Notes: generated by a model not told the origin, from the sequence alone. Positions 1 to 10,870 are shown, counted from the first letter of the stretch. The stretch is 64,000 nt of DNA from Rheum nobile (GCA_027886185.1 WOAB01000041.1:3410001-3474000), one strand, 5' to 3'. Program-made: numbers and translations.

Positions 1-339
1 GCGAGGTTGGAGAAAAAGGATTTGGGACGAGACACATTATACCAACTAGGTGAGTTGTATTATGACTTGGAGTTTCCGCATGAAAGTACATTGAAGGAGC
101 CGACAAGGATCGTTGCAAAAGGAAGGCCAAAGGGTTCCACGAAGTATGACACCACGAGACAGCCGAGCTTGTTTGAGCACAGAAGGGACGAGTTGGAGGA
201 GTATGCGAATGAGAAGGAGAAGGCGAAGGAGAAGACCAATGGGAGCCAAGGTAGAGGTCGGGGTCGCCCTAGAAAGGAACCAAGTGCAGCTTCGGCCGAC
301 ATTGAGAGTCAATCCCAACCTGAATGGTCTAGGTCGTAG
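1..339 (+). CDS. C-terminal end of a FAR1/FRS-type Mutator-like transposase (5' end outside the window)
   Basis: The reading frame is open from the first base and ends at TAG. The product is very basic and acidic by turns. Its GRPKGSTKYD motif is followed by a Glu/Lys-rich and then an RGRGRPRK (AT-hook-like) tail. In plant FAR1-related and MULE transposases, a GRPKGS(T)K block lies just after the SWIM zinc finger, at the C-terminus of the transposase. The DDE catalytic core and SWIM finger would lie upstream, outside the window. An OTU-type domain follows in another frame, as in some plant MULEs. No start codon can be chosen because the 5' part is missing. Confidence 0.6.
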   Translation, partial: ARLEKKDLGRDTLYQLGELYYDLEFPHESTLKEPTRIVAKGRPKGSTKYDTTRQPSLFEHRRDELEEYANEKEKAKEKTNGSQGRGRGRPRKEPSAASADIESQSQPEWSRS

Positions 340-368
340 TTCGATGAACAACTCATGGTTCATATGGG

Positions 369-844
369 GTGAACTTTGGGGTTAAGAATGTGGATTACTT
401 TTGGTATCCGTACATTAAGAGGGCTAGAGATGTATGTCCAGATGGACACTGTGGGTACCAGACACTAGCTGTACTGTTGGGCATGGAAGAGCATGAGTAC
501 GCAAAAGTTCGACATCAGCTGGTGGCAGAGTTATTTGACAACCCAGATGTATATATGCCAATACTTCCTAGACTACGGACGGGGTTGTCCTATGAGGATC
601 TTATGTTTCAAGTGAACTATATCATCAGTCCTTGCTCCTTGGACTACTGGCTTGATATGCCCCTGATTGGTTTAGTGTTTGCCACCGCTTATCAAGTTGC
701 GCTGGCCTTCTTGTCCTGGGATGGTCCGTGCTTGTGCTTACCAATGAAGAAGTCTGACACAAGCCGGAGCAACAGCCGGCTCGACATCAGTTAGCTCACA
801 TATCGCGAAGGCGATATGGGTCGGGTATCCAACAAGGAGGGTAG
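369..844 (+). pseudogene. OTU-type cysteine protease domain of a Mutator-like element, frameshifted
   Basis: The translation contains DGHCGYQTLAVLLG, which fits the OTU nucleophile box (D-G-N/H-C), followed by helices and a Trp/Asp-rich strand (FLSWDGPCLCLP). OTU domains are deubiquitinase-like proteases, and a subset of plant Mutator-like elements carries one downstream of the transposase. The frame shifts once near 735-760. After that point a second frame reads HKPEQQPARHQ...SRRRYGS and ends at TAG 842-844, where family members have the His-strand and a short Arg-rich tail. The catalytic Cys is present, but the His region is reached only through the frameshift, so this copy is probably dead. 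It is in a different frame from the preceding transposase end, so an intron or a second lesion lies between them. Confidence 0.55.
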
Positions 845-1292
845 GTCTTCGTGGCCCTCCCGACATCCACGGAGCGGTGCCTAAAATGGGACCAGGACAT
901 GCTGCAATATCTGGTGCAACAGCTGGTGCGGTCTCCGGTATGGGAGCGGGATTCGAAACCGACTCTACAACGGGAGGGGGAGAGGCAACTGGGGGTGCGT
1001 CATCCCTCCCCAAATCCTCGGCCATCAAAATAGGATCATTCTCGGCCGTCAAAATAGGATCGAAAGACTCCACATAATCCCGATCCATGTCCTCCTCCTC
1101 ATCATCCGACGGGGAACGAGTAGTCGTGACATGGACGTCCTCCATAACCACATCATCGTGGGCGGGTGGTGAGGACGGCTGTGCGGCGTCTAAAATCTCG
1201 CTACTAACGAGTGTCGCGCGCTGACGTGCCGACTCGGTCACACCACGTCTCCGCCTCGAATGTCGCTTCGGCGTCGGATGTCTCACCGACAA
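738..1292 (-). CDS. Unrecognised low-complexity ORF, Arg-, Asp- and Pro-rich
   Basis: A 184-codon open frame begins with an Arg-rich stretch (KRHSRRRR). A Ser/Asp/Glu acidic segment (SDDEEEDMDRDY) and a Pro/Ala/Val-rich segment follow. It overlaps the end of the OTU remnant on the other strand, so its last 60 codons may be only a shadow. A possible splice acceptor (TTTTAG) on the minus strand at about 1319 would let it be a second exon following the AT-rich stretch 1320-1919. I could not find a phase that joins it to the upstream ORF without a stop. The function is unknown. It may be the tail of an accessory Mutator-element protein or simply non-coding. Confidence 0.25.
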   Translation of the reverse strand: MSVRHPTPKRHSRRRRGVTESARQRATLVSSEILDAAQPSSPPAHDDVVMEDVHVTTTRSPSDDEEEDMDRDYVESFDPILTAENDPILMAEDLGRDDAPPVASPPPVVESVSNPAPIPETAPAVAPDIAACPGPILGTAPWMSGGPRRPTLLVGYPTHIAFAICELTDVEPAVAPACVRLLHW

Positions 1293-1319
1293 CGAAGAAA
1301 AAAGAAATCTCGTACAACC

Positions 1320-1919
1320 TAAAATTAAATATTATTAAAATACATTACATTACATTCATTTATTAATTTCCTAATAACAATTTTTATTACGTTTAATTTC
1401 ATTCAAATAACTATTTGTTATTTGAAATTGTTATTAAATTCTAATATATGCCATTTAATTCAAATTTCATTCAAATAACTATTTTTTCTATAATTTATTC
1501 TAATTTATACACTTTTATTATAATTTATGCCATTTAATTTCGTATATAATTTATTCTAGTTATGCATTTTTTAGTAATTTCTAATTTGTTCTAATTTAAT
1601 CTAATTTGTTTAAATTTGTTCTAGTTTATTCTAATTTATTATATTTATAATTTATTCTAATTTATTCTAATTTGTTCTATTTTGTTCTATTTATTATATT
1701 TATTCTAATTTATTCTAATTTGCTCTAATTTATTCTAGTTTGTTCTAATTTGTTTTATTTTATACAAATTAGTTCTAATTTGTTCTATTTTTTTAGAATT
1801 CGTTCTAATTCATCTAATTTCTCAACCAAATCAAATTTCTAAACTAATTACAAATCTAAATATAAACTACAAGTGTGCATTATTAAATAAAAAAAATAGA
1901 ATTAGAAAATTACATACCG
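1320..1919 (-). other. AT-rich stretch, candidate intron or transposon spacer
   Basis: About 600 bases are made of near-repeats of TTCTAATTTATTCTAATTTG with almost no GC. Read on the minus strand it starts with a donor-like G|GTATGTAA at 1919 and ends with TTTTAG at 1319-1320, so it could be an intron between the low-complexity ORFs on either side. No coding potential is seen inside it. Confidence 0.35.
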
Positions 1920-2202
1920 TTTGGCTTCCCCACCTACGCATAACCGGTGGCGTCTCAAGATCCTCCGCTTCCGCTCCCGGTGCAGTACTCGTGGTGTCGT
2001 CGACGGCCGAACTAGCTGGCGTGCCTCGAACTCGTGTCCTAGCTCGGGTCCAGAATTCGCCCGGTAATAAGATCCTGCCTCCCCTTCCGCAAAGTATGCC
2101 TCCGCCCTAGTAAACCCGCACCTCCTCTGCACCTTCCTCCTCCATGGCGTCATCGCCTCCTCTAGTCGTTGCCTCCACCACCACCTCCTCGGGGCCACCA
2201 CC
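1902..2202 (-). pseudogene. Distal half of an ORF split by the Ty3/gypsy insertion
   Basis: The minus-strand frame (VAPRRWWWRQRLEE..., Arg/Trp-rich, then CGFTRAEAYFAEGEAG) is in register with the Gly/Ala/Val-rich frame at 10086-10507 once the retroelement and one copy of its 5-bp duplication are removed. Before insertion the two halves made one open frame of about 240 codons. The end overlaps a donor-like GTATGT at 1919. The biased composition means it could be non-coding. No family is recognised. Confidence 0.3.
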
Positions 2203-2207
2203 TCCAG
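2203..2207. repeat. Target-site duplication tccag, left copy
   Basis: The five bases tccag directly precede the LTR terminus TGATGC and are repeated at 10086-10090, directly after the right LTR terminus GCATCA. Confidence 0.9.
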
Positions 2208-2978
2208 TGATGCATTCCTGCTTGTGAATGCCGGATCGATGATCTTGGTGGGAAGTCGCGCGGGTTGCTTCTGTGGTGGGATGAGTGGAACGCAGTGTTT
2301 GGGACGTCACGTGAGTGGGAGAACGCGATGTTGATGGTGGCTCGAGAGATGAGTGAAGCCGTAGCGTCGGCAGCGGAGGGGATAGACTCAAAAAGATCGA
2401 GTGAGTGGCCGTAGCGTCGGCAGCGGAGTTGGATAAACTCGATGGGGATCGAGTGGAGGCCGTAGCGCCGGCAGCGGAGGAATGAGGATGAGAAGTAAGA
2501 GTTTGAGGTGACGCCGATCTAAGAGATTGGAGGCAAAAGCTCTCGACAAATAGTCTTAGATTAAAATGAAGCGTAACCTAGTACAGAAGGTCGAGATGAC
2601 CTTTTATAGGACATAGCGGGACTCGGATGGGCCGAGTCTCGCCAAATGGGCCAGCCCACGCGACATGCGTGGAACACACACCCCAAAAAGAAATAACTAA
2701 TTAAAACATTAATGTTCTAAAATGACAAAACACTGAAAGGTCGCGTTCACTTGATCGTGGAGAGTATCTTGATAGAGAACGCGTTCTCTAGACTTGGTTG
2801 GAGGCTTCTGAGGGAGAACGCGGTCTCTTGCGTTCCTTGGCTAGCGACGACGCAGACAACCATTGATTGTGTCGCGTTGGCGATTGCTTTGGTACGCGAT
2901 CTTGTTATTGGACCTTCTGAGCGAATGCTCATAGCTTCCTCTTCCTCCGTGACAGTCATGGTGGGTAGGAGCGCATCA
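2208..2978 (-). repeat. 3' LTR of the Ty3/gypsy element
   Basis: This 771-bp direct repeat is matched at 9315-10085. It contains the last 232 bases of the pol frame, which stops at 2747. It also contains three internal near-repeats of a GTAGCGTCGGCAGCGGA motif at about 2350-2480. Confidence 0.95.
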
Positions 2979-5937
2979 CCCTCCCTCACTTGGCTGTGAA
3001 GCGTCCCCGCTTCACCATCATCGAACTCTGGCTCCACATATGGTTGCAAGTCGGCGACGTTGAAGGTCGCGTGGACACCGTAGTCTGGTGGGAGCTCGAT
3101 CTCGTCTGCGTTATCTCCAATGGCCTTCACAACATGGAAAGGGCCATCACCGCATTGGGCCAGCTTGGATTTGCGCTTAGCTGGAAAACGGCCTTTGCGA
3201 AGATGCACCCATACCAAGTCCCCGGGGGCAAATATTACGCGGCGGCGCCCACGGTTGTGCTGTTTTGCATATTGATCAGTGCGGCGTTCCAGCTGCTCCC
3301 GTGTTCTCTGATGCAGATCCTTGATCATCGCGGCGCGGTTGGCCGCGCTAGGGTGCTTATTGTCTTTCAGAGGCCGCGACAGCATGTCTAGCGGAGTCAT
3401 TGTGTTTCTTCCATAGACCACCTCGAACGGGGTGAGCTTTGTCACGGAGTGCCTAGACCTGTTGTAAGAAAACTCAACAATTGCAAGTAAGTCTTCCCAA
3501 CGCTTTGGGTTGGATTTGAGCATGGTCCTAAGGAGGGCTCCTAGGGTTAGATTGGTCACCTCAGTTTGGCCATCTGTTTGTGGGTGGTAGCTAGTTGAAA
3601 ACAAAAGTTTGGTACCCAACTTCCCCCAAAATGTTCTCCAGAAAAGGCCAACGAATTTTGTATCGCGATCACTCACGACATACCTAGGTATCCCATGTAA
3701 ACGGACCACGTTGTCAAAGAATAATGCGGCGATTTCACTAGCAGTGTGTGTGGTCTTACACGCAATGAAATGGGCCATTTTTGAAAACCTGCCCACAACT
3801 ACAAAGATTGAATCTTTACCCTTACGAGAGAGAGGCAAACCCGTGATGAAGTCCATGGACAAATCTTCTCAATGGCCTAATGGGATGGGCAATGACGTGT
3901 AGAGACCATAGGGATGGGAGCTAGATTTTGCGCGTTGACACGTGACACAACTTGTGCAATATCGTGTCACCTGAGTGGTCATGCACGGCCAAATGAAATG
4001 CTCGCGAAGAGCAGCTAGAGTGTTGGTAACCCCAAAATGACCGCACCCTTTATGGGCTTCTTGGATGGGGAGTTTCCTAACGGGTGAGCTAGGAATGCAC
4101 AGGCGCCCGACTTTGTAAATATACCCCTCATGAAAGAAATACGTCTCAAACTCGCGGTCCCTAAGGCAGTGTTCTACAATTGGCTTAAAGAATGGATCAA
4201 TCAAATATAGATCTTTAATCAACGCGAAGCCAAGGAGTTTAGATTGAAGATGAGTAAGGAGAACATACCTGCGAGAAAGGGAGTCGGCGACCACAATCTC
4301 CTTACCTTTTTTATGCACAACGATGTAGGAAAACGTCTCCATGAATTCTACCCAACGAGCATGACGGCGGCTGAGGTGGGCTTGACTCTTCAGATAGCTG
4401 ATGGCCGCGTGGTCCGAGTGGATCACGAACTCGCGTGGCCAGAGGTAGTGCTGCCATGTCTTGAGTATGCGAACAAGAGCGTAGAGCTCCTTGTCGTAGA
4501 TGGGGTAATTCAAAGTTGCCCCTATGAGCTTCTTACTGAAGAACGCGATGGGCCTCTTTTCTTGGTGGAGGACTCCACCAATTCCCACATTGGACGCGTC
4601 ACATTCCAATTCAAAGTGCTTGGTGAAGTCTGGTTGTTGAAGCAGTGGCGCGTTGCATAAGGCCTCTTTCAACGCGTTGAACACGTGATTGTGGGTCTCC
4701 TTCCAATTCACCATGGCGCCTTTCTTTGTGAGCTCATGGAGTGGCGCGGCGATGGAGCTGAAGTCGCGAACAAATCTCTTGTAGAAGCTTGTCAAGCCAA
4801 GGAAGCTTCTAACCATTGTTGGTGTTGTGGGTGTTGGCCAATCTCGGATGGCCTTCACTTTGTCTTCATCTACACGGAGTCCATCTTTGGAGACCACGTA
4901 GCCCAGAAAGTTCATAGTGTCAGATGCAAAATGACACTTACCAAGGTTGGCATACAAGTGTTCGCGTCTCAAGCACTCTAACACAAGCCTAAGGTGCTTT
5001 ACATGATTTTCTAGATTATGCGAGTACACCAGAATATCATCAAAGTATACTACAACAAATTTCCCTAGAAATTCCCTCAACACATGATTCATGAGCCTCA
5101 TGAACGTGCTTGGCGCGTTAGTGAGACCAAACGGCATGACTAGCCATTCATAAAGCCCATATTTGGTCTTGAACGCGGTCTTCCATTCATCACCCTCTTT
5201 CATGCGAATCTGGTGATAGCCGCTCTTCAAGTCAATCTTGGTGAAGTAGATCGCGCCGTGCAACTCATCGAGCATGTCGTCGAGGCGCGGGATGGGGTGC
5301 CTGTACTTCACTGTGATTTGGTTGATGGCGCGGCAGTCGACACACATGCGCCATGAGCCATCTTTTTTTGGCACTAGGATCACGGGAACCGTGCAAGGGC
5401 TTAGAGATTCCCTTACGTAGCCGCGATCCAGAAGTTCTTGCACTTGGCGTTGTAGTTCCTTGGTTTCATCTGGTCCAGCGCGATAGGCAGCGCGATTTGG
5501 CAGAGAGGCACCATGCACCAAATCAATTTGGTGCTCAATGTCTCATAATGGTGGAAGGCCTTGGGGAAGCTCCTCTGGGAATAAGTCCTTGAACTCATCG
5601 AGCAACTTGGAGATCACGCTCGGCAAAGCTTCCGTGAAGGGGCTCTCTCGATTGCAACGCATAGGCACTAAAAGGAAACATGGTGCTTTGCCGCTTAAGG
5701 TAACAGTGAGGTCGCTTAGGCGGGCCAGAAGCAATCTGTGCTCACATTTTCCTTGTAACGTGTCCGGTGTACCATCCTGTCTACGCGTTCTCTCATTTTG
5801 CTCTTTGTTATTGCAAACTCCTTCGTGCCCTTTAGGAGAACGCGTTCTTCTACTACTTGGGTGCTGGTAGGAGTCCCCTGGTCTAGTTTGGAACGCGTCT
5901 GATTTGACACAGTCTGGGCTCCTTCCAAAGCCTTCTG
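2747..5937 (-). pseudogene. Ty3/gypsy pol: reverse transcriptase, RNase H and integrase, with in-frame stops
   Basis: The reverse transcriptase core is clear: VPKKDGSWRMCVDCRAIN, FTKIDLKSGYHQIR and the catalytic YFDD box. It is followed by RNase H (FELECDASNVGIGGVL) and the integrase zinc-binding HHCC region (HKGCGHFG...CTSCVTCQ). The integrase core follows with the D of SMDFI, the D of VVSDRD and the DDE glutamate in DGQTE. The last part (GPITRSRTKAI...) is encoded inside the 3' LTR and stops at 2747. Lesions are a frameshift near 5740, TGA at 5543-5545 and TGA at 3869-3871. The RT domain itself has no break. These enzymes copy element RNA into DNA and insert it; here they cannot be made as one protein. 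Confidence 0.9.
2979..2990 (-). other. Polypurine tract of the Ty3/gypsy element
   Basis: Read on the minus strand this is AGTGAGGGAGGG directly before the 3' LTR terminus TGATGC, where the plus-strand DNA primer forms. Confidence 0.8.
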
Positions 5938-8507
5938 TCAATCACGCTCAACCTGGTCCTGTAAAATCTCATGAGGAGACATAGGTAAGAGCGTGACGCG
6001 TTTTTCATGGTAAGTAAACACATAAGTGTTTAAATAGCCATCGTGAAGAACACGCCTGTCGAATTGCCATGGGCGCCCTAACAAAAGATGTATGGCGTCC
6101 ATTGCAATGACATCACAAAGGACCGAATCTGTATATTGACCAATGGAGAAAGAAATAAGACATTGACGAGTTACAGTGTTACCAGAACTCGATGAAATCC
6201 ATTGTAGCCCATATGGTTGTGGGTGAGGAGTGGTTGTCAGGTTGAAATAGTTGACCACCTTTTCATTAATGATATTGCAACAGCTGCCGCCATCGATGAT
6301 GACACTCAAGGACGCGGTCTTGACCAAGCAACGCGTGTGGAATAGATTCTCGCATTGGTCGACAAGGGTGGCTTCCTTGACAGTGAGGAGACGTCGCGTG
6401 ACAAGGCTCAGTGGTGTGCCACCATGTAGCGCGGTGGCTTCACATGTGTAAGCTTCCTCCTCATCTTCGAATCCTTCCTCGATGGTCTCAAGGGGTGTGT
6501 CCTCCTCCTCATAAGACTCATATCCTGCGGCGATGCTTGAGAAGAGGACTTTCTTGTTGTTTGGGCAATCTCTCTTGTAGTGCCCTCTTCCTCCACACTT
6601 GAAACACTCCAAGTCACGCGCGCGCTCTGGAGTTGGTGATGTGCCCTTTGTTGGCGTCGCGCGAGGAGCATTGGTGGGTGTTGTCGCGATCTTCCCCTGT
6701 CGGCTTTGATTTGACGCGGTGATTCCTGTGGGTGGACCGCACACATTAGTAGAAGGGGATTGACCAGAGTTAGATTCATACCTTCTTTGACTCGGGGTTT
6801 GCCAAGAGGGTTGACGGCGACGCGATTGCTGGTTGTAGATTTGCATCGCGGTATGAGTCAAGGTATTCAGATCCTTGATTGGCAATATCTCGAGTTGGTC
6901 ATGGATGGACACATTCAAGCCACTCAGAAACTTTGTTCGCAGTGTGGATGGGGCGACACTGATGCTGACTTTGTAGTACATGTCCTCCAACTGTGAGAAG
7001 AACTCCAGAGGTGTTTTGGCGCCTTGACGCGTCATTGCGATCTCCATTCACATCTGGTTTCTGTAGTCTGTTGGCACGTACTTCTGTGTCATGACATACA
7101 CGAGCTGGTGCCACTCTGTGATGGGAGCAAGGTGTTGACGAATGCGATCGTCCACGAATCTGTGGTACCAAACGCGTGCAGTCCCTCTGAAATATAGGGT
7201 TGCCGCATCAACATGCTCGTCTGTGGGGACGCAACAATATCGCAAAGTATACTCTGTAGTCTGCACCCACTCAAGAAACACAGTGGGGTCATATTCTCCA
7301 AAGAAATGCTCAATTTTAACCTTTACCTCATGGCGGCTAAGCCTTGGTGTGTGTTGAGCAGGGTGTGGCGCATAAGCGCGTTGTGCAGCTTCCTCAGCGC
7401 GATGATGAAGACGGCGAGCTTGGCGATCCAGGACATCTTCAGTGACGAAGTCCCTAGAAGGCGCGTTGTACTCAGCGCATCCTTGTCTTCGTCTTTGAAC
7501 TGGTGCATTGTGTTGGCGACGAAAGTCACACGCCATGTCCTCGTGGTGTTGGCCACGAGAGTCACGCGTGTTGTCGCCCATAATGCGATGCTGTTGTCTG
7601 ACTGGTTGGAGTGGAGGTGGGATCCAATCCGCTGGCCTATCTTGGAGTTCAATGGGATCACCAAGGGGGGGGGGGGGGTGGAAGGAGCCTGGATTGATGA
7701 GCCCTGCGTCCTCCATCTCTTCATCGTCGAACTCATTGAAATAGTCGGCGTTGTCGATCCATATCCATCGGAGCCATAACGCGGAGTACGCGCGCTTTGA
7801 TGGCCAAGGTGGTCATTGACGTCGAATGGCACTAGAGTGGGGTCATGGCGACGCTGACGCGGCTCAACGTCTGGGGCGCGATAGGATCGACGCGGCAAAC
7901 CTGAGTCGCGTTCTTCTCGTCTGGCTCGGCCGGCAAGCGGTGTTGAGGCAATCTCGCGGCGGCGTCTTGTTCCTCTGGCTTTATACCTGTCATTGAAGTC
8001 AAAGGGTTCAGAGTACTCACCATGGGAATCATCGTCGCGGTCGGAACCGCTGTCGAAACCGGCTGGTGTTGCTCGCGGTGCATATCGTTCGCGATGCGAC
8101 ACATAGCCTTGGCGGCTTTCGATCACTGATTGGATCCTTTGAAGTCGCGGTTGCAAGTTTGAAGTGGAGGGCATCACTCCTTTGCCCTTGTCCACGCGTT
8201 GTTGACTTGGCCCGGCTTCAGTGTGGCGCGGCACGCCCAGGGTGTCCATAGGGACCATGAAAGTTGGTGTCGGTTGTGCCGGCGCAGCGCGTTGCATGGC
8301 TTGAAATTGGGCAACTTGGCGCCTAAGTTCTTGGATCTCGCGTTGTTCCTCCGAGAGCTCCAGAATGGGGTCTTGTTGGGGAGGATTGGCGAGTGGGGCC
8401 ACTTCATGTTGCGCGATGTTTTGTGGTGGTGGGTGGTTGTTGTCATCTCCTTGGACATTCCCACCGGTGGGTGCCGTGAGGCTACCTATCACAATATGAC
8501 CCGACAT
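5938..8507 (-). pseudogene. Ty3/gypsy gag and aspartic protease, broken
   Basis: The ATG at 8507 begins MSGHIVIGSL. A Gln/Pro-rich and then Arg-rich N-terminus precedes a capsid-like region (KVKIEHFFGEYDP...FLEWVQTTEYTL...W). The nucleocapsid zinc knuckle is CFKCGGRGHYKRDC (CX2CX4HX4C), and the protease is recognised by IIDGGSCCNII and the downstream LLLGRPW strand. Lesions are a frameshift near 7760 (upstream of a run of 14 G at about 7664-7678), TGA at 7048-7050 and TGA at 5938-5940. Capsid, nucleocapsid and protease are therefore separated. The protease active site reads D-G-G rather than the usual D-S/T-G. Confidence 0.88.
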
Positions 8508-9299
8508 CGCGAGTAAAAACGAACAAAAGGCAATACAAAACCAAAGAACAAGTAAGCATTCAACAAGTAACAAGTGTTCACGTAGGAGGGCGCGTTCTTT
8601 TGGCCGTGAGGGCAGCAAAAGGCAAGCAAAGCAAGTGTGATATGCAAGCACAAAAGCAAATGAAACCAAAAGAAATAAGTCCTAACCTTTAACTTAAACA
8701 ACGCGTACACACAAGACACACCTTCAAGTGTGACACTAGACAGTGGAGGGATAAAGAAGATGAGTCTAGTCGTTGAGAGAAGAAGGTTGCCTTATTTTGG
8801 CTTTCCTTTCTCTTTTTTTTTTAATTGTCGCGTCTTTTTTTTTTTAATGCGACTTTGACTTTTGAATTTTGAAATTCAAATCCGAGATCTTAGTCTTTGA
8901 ATTTTGATTGAAGATTGGATAAGAATTAAATGAAATAAAATAAAAATAAATGGCTAAGTAACTTAAGGAAAGAAATCGCGAGATTTACGCGATAGGAGGG
9001 AGAAGATTTAATGCAGATTATGACGATCAACACAAGAAAATATGGCAAGATATGTTAGCGAGATTCAAGCGATTAATTAAGAAAATCTTTCAATTAATTA
9101 CGCAGATTTCATGCAAACAAATCACACAATTTTCGTTTGGGTGATCAAGCAATTATCGGCCAAGAGATTCTCTTGTAGAAACCGAATGGACATGCAAGGA
9201 AGAAAAGAAAAGAAAAATGTGACAAACGCGGAAGCAAGGATAATGGGGAAAAAACAATTGTGAACAAATGAGACTTGACAAACGACTTACAAGATCAAA

Positions 9300-9312
9300 G
9301 GCTCTGATGCCA
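9300..9312 (-). other. Primer-binding site, initiator tRNA-Met type
   Basis: The minus strand reads TGGCATCAGAGCC two bases inside the 5' LTR. It matches the complement of the plant initiator tRNA-Met 3' end (TGGTATCAGAGC) with one mismatch. Confidence 0.85.
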
Positions 9313-9314
9313 GT

Positions 9315-10085
9315 TGATGCGTTCCTGCTTGTGAATGCCGAATCGATGATCTTGGTGGGAAGTCGCGCGGGTTGCTTCTGTGGTGGGATGAGTGGAACGT
9401 AGTGTTTGGGACGTCGCGTGAGTGGGAGAACGCGATGTTGATGGTGGCTCGAGAGATGAGCGAAGCCGTAGCGTCGGCAGCGGAGGGGATAGACTCGAAA
9501 AGATCGAGTGAGTGGCCGTAGCGTCGGCAGGGGAGTTGGATAAACTCGATGGGGATCGAGTGGAGGCCGTAGCGTCGGCAGCGGAGGAATGGGGATGAGA
9601 AGTAAGAGTTTGAGGTGACGCCGATCTAAGAGATTGGAGGCAAAAGCTCTCGACAAATAGTCTTAGATTAAAATGAAGCGTAACCTAGTACAGAAGGTCG
9701 AGATGACCTTTTCTAGGACATAGCGGGACTCGGATGGGCCGAGTCTCGCCAAATGGGCCAGCCCACGCGACACGCGTGGAATACACATCCCAAAAAGAAA
9801 TAACTAATTAAAACATTAATGTTCTAAAATGACAAAACACTGAAAGGTCGCGTTCACTTGATCGTGGAGAGTATCTTGATAGAGAACGCGTTCTCTAGAC
9901 TTGGTTGGAGGCTTTTGAGGGAGAACGCGGTCTCTTGCGTTCCTTGGCTAGCGACGACGCGGACAACCATTGATTGTGTCGCGTTGGTGATTGCTTTGGC
10001 ACGCGATCTTGTTATTGGACCTTCTGAGCGAATGCTCACAGCTTCCTCTTCCTCTGTGGCAGTCATGGTGGGTAGGAGCGCATCA
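9315..10085 (-). repeat. 5' LTR of the Ty3/gypsy element
   Basis: This is the direct repeat of 2208-2978 with the same length of 771 bp. It carries the same pol-tail reading frame, which here is fused to the flanking ORF at 10086-10507. Confidence 0.95.
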
Positions 10086-10507
10086 TCCAGCCACCGCCTC
10101 CACCTCCGCGACGTCGCCGCCTCCACCACCTCTGTGATGTCGCCACCTCCAGCCACCGCCTCTACCACCGAGCCTATGCCACCACCAGCTACCACCCCCT
10201 CCGAGCCGTCAGCAACGCCGACGCCACCATCAGCCGCCCCCACCTCTACCACCGCGTCGGCGCCACCGCCAGCCACCGTTTCCACCCCCAATCTGGCGCC
10301 ACCACCAGTCGCCCCCAGCTCCGAGCCATCACCATTGCCTCCTCCAGCCAACGCCGCCACCACCACCACTGCTGCCACATCCGAACCGGCGCCAACTCCA
10401 CCTTCGCAACCCACCGTTGTCACAGCCACTGGCGGGTCGCCGCCACTCCCGCCAGAAACGCCGCCCTCCCCAGATGTTGGTTCCATGGGTGATTTTTCGT
10501 GAGACAA
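10086..10507 (-). pseudogene. Proximal half of the ORF split by the Ty3/gypsy element, Gly/Ala/Val-rich
   Basis: The frame starts MSHEKSPMEP and runs as repeats of roughly GGG-x-VVEA composition to the insertion point. It now reads on through the 5' LTR to a stop at 9854, adding an LTR-encoded tail of about 77 residues. With the element removed it continues into 1902-2202. Long GC-biased triplet-like sequence opens several frames here, including a Pro/Thr-rich one on plus, so coding status is uncertain. Confidence 0.3.
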
Positions 10508-10569
10508 GAGAAGAGAGGGAGATCGGTCGGAATTCGCCGTCGAAGAATAAAAGAGGAGGGAGGAAGAAA

Positions 10570-10870
10570 ATGAAGTTGATGCGCCGCGCGCGCTGGATTT
10601 AACTTAAATCCTAATGCGCCAACGCACGGCGCATCAGTTCTACCCCTGATGCGCCATTTTTTAGCGCACCAGGGACAGACTTTTACTTGGGCCGCATTAA
10701 ACTCGCGGCCCAATTAATGGCCCAGCAAACTTATGCGCCTTAATTAGGCGCATCAGTGGCTTGACAAATTTCTTATACGCCTTGTTTTGGCGTGTGAGAA
10801 TTACCATTTTTGCCAAATTATACCCCTCATCCTATACGCTTCATTTTGACGCATCAAAGTGCGTGCGAAA
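10570..10870. repeat. Series of inverted GCGCC/GGCGC hairpin units
   Basis: At least four short stem-loops share a TGCGCC...GGCGCATCAG theme: 10611-10640, 10646-10671, 10733-10758 and a decayed one at 10776-10860 in which GCGCC has become ACGCC or ACGCT. No ORF is present. The unit resembles sub-terminal repeats of DNA transposons, but the element it belongs to is not defined. Confidence 0.55.

Larger units (their letters stand above)
2208..10085 (-). mobile_element. Complete but inactive Ty3/gypsy LTR retrotransposon, 7878 bp
   Basis: Two 771-bp LTRs bound the element and begin and end with TGATGC...GCATCA. A 5-bp duplication (tccag) flanks it. On the minus strand the order is 5' LTR (right), tRNA-Met primer site, leader, gag, protease, reverse transcriptase, RNase H, integrase, purine tract, 3' LTR (left). 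Protease-RT-RNaseH-integrase order defines Ty3/gypsy. The integrase tail has a GPF...ADLQPY module, no chromodomain that I recognise, and a tail running into the LTR. This reminds me of the CRM branch of chromoviruses, with low certainty. By eye the LTRs differ at about 20 of 771 sites, mostly transitions. The ORFs contain several stops and frameshifts, so the copy is not autonomous. The leader 8508-9299 is AT-rich and holds no gene. Confidence 0.95.

Noticed and set aside
5353..5870. Plus-strand frames opposite the retroelement pol and gag
   Set aside because: They are shadows of the minus-strand polyprotein and have no domains.
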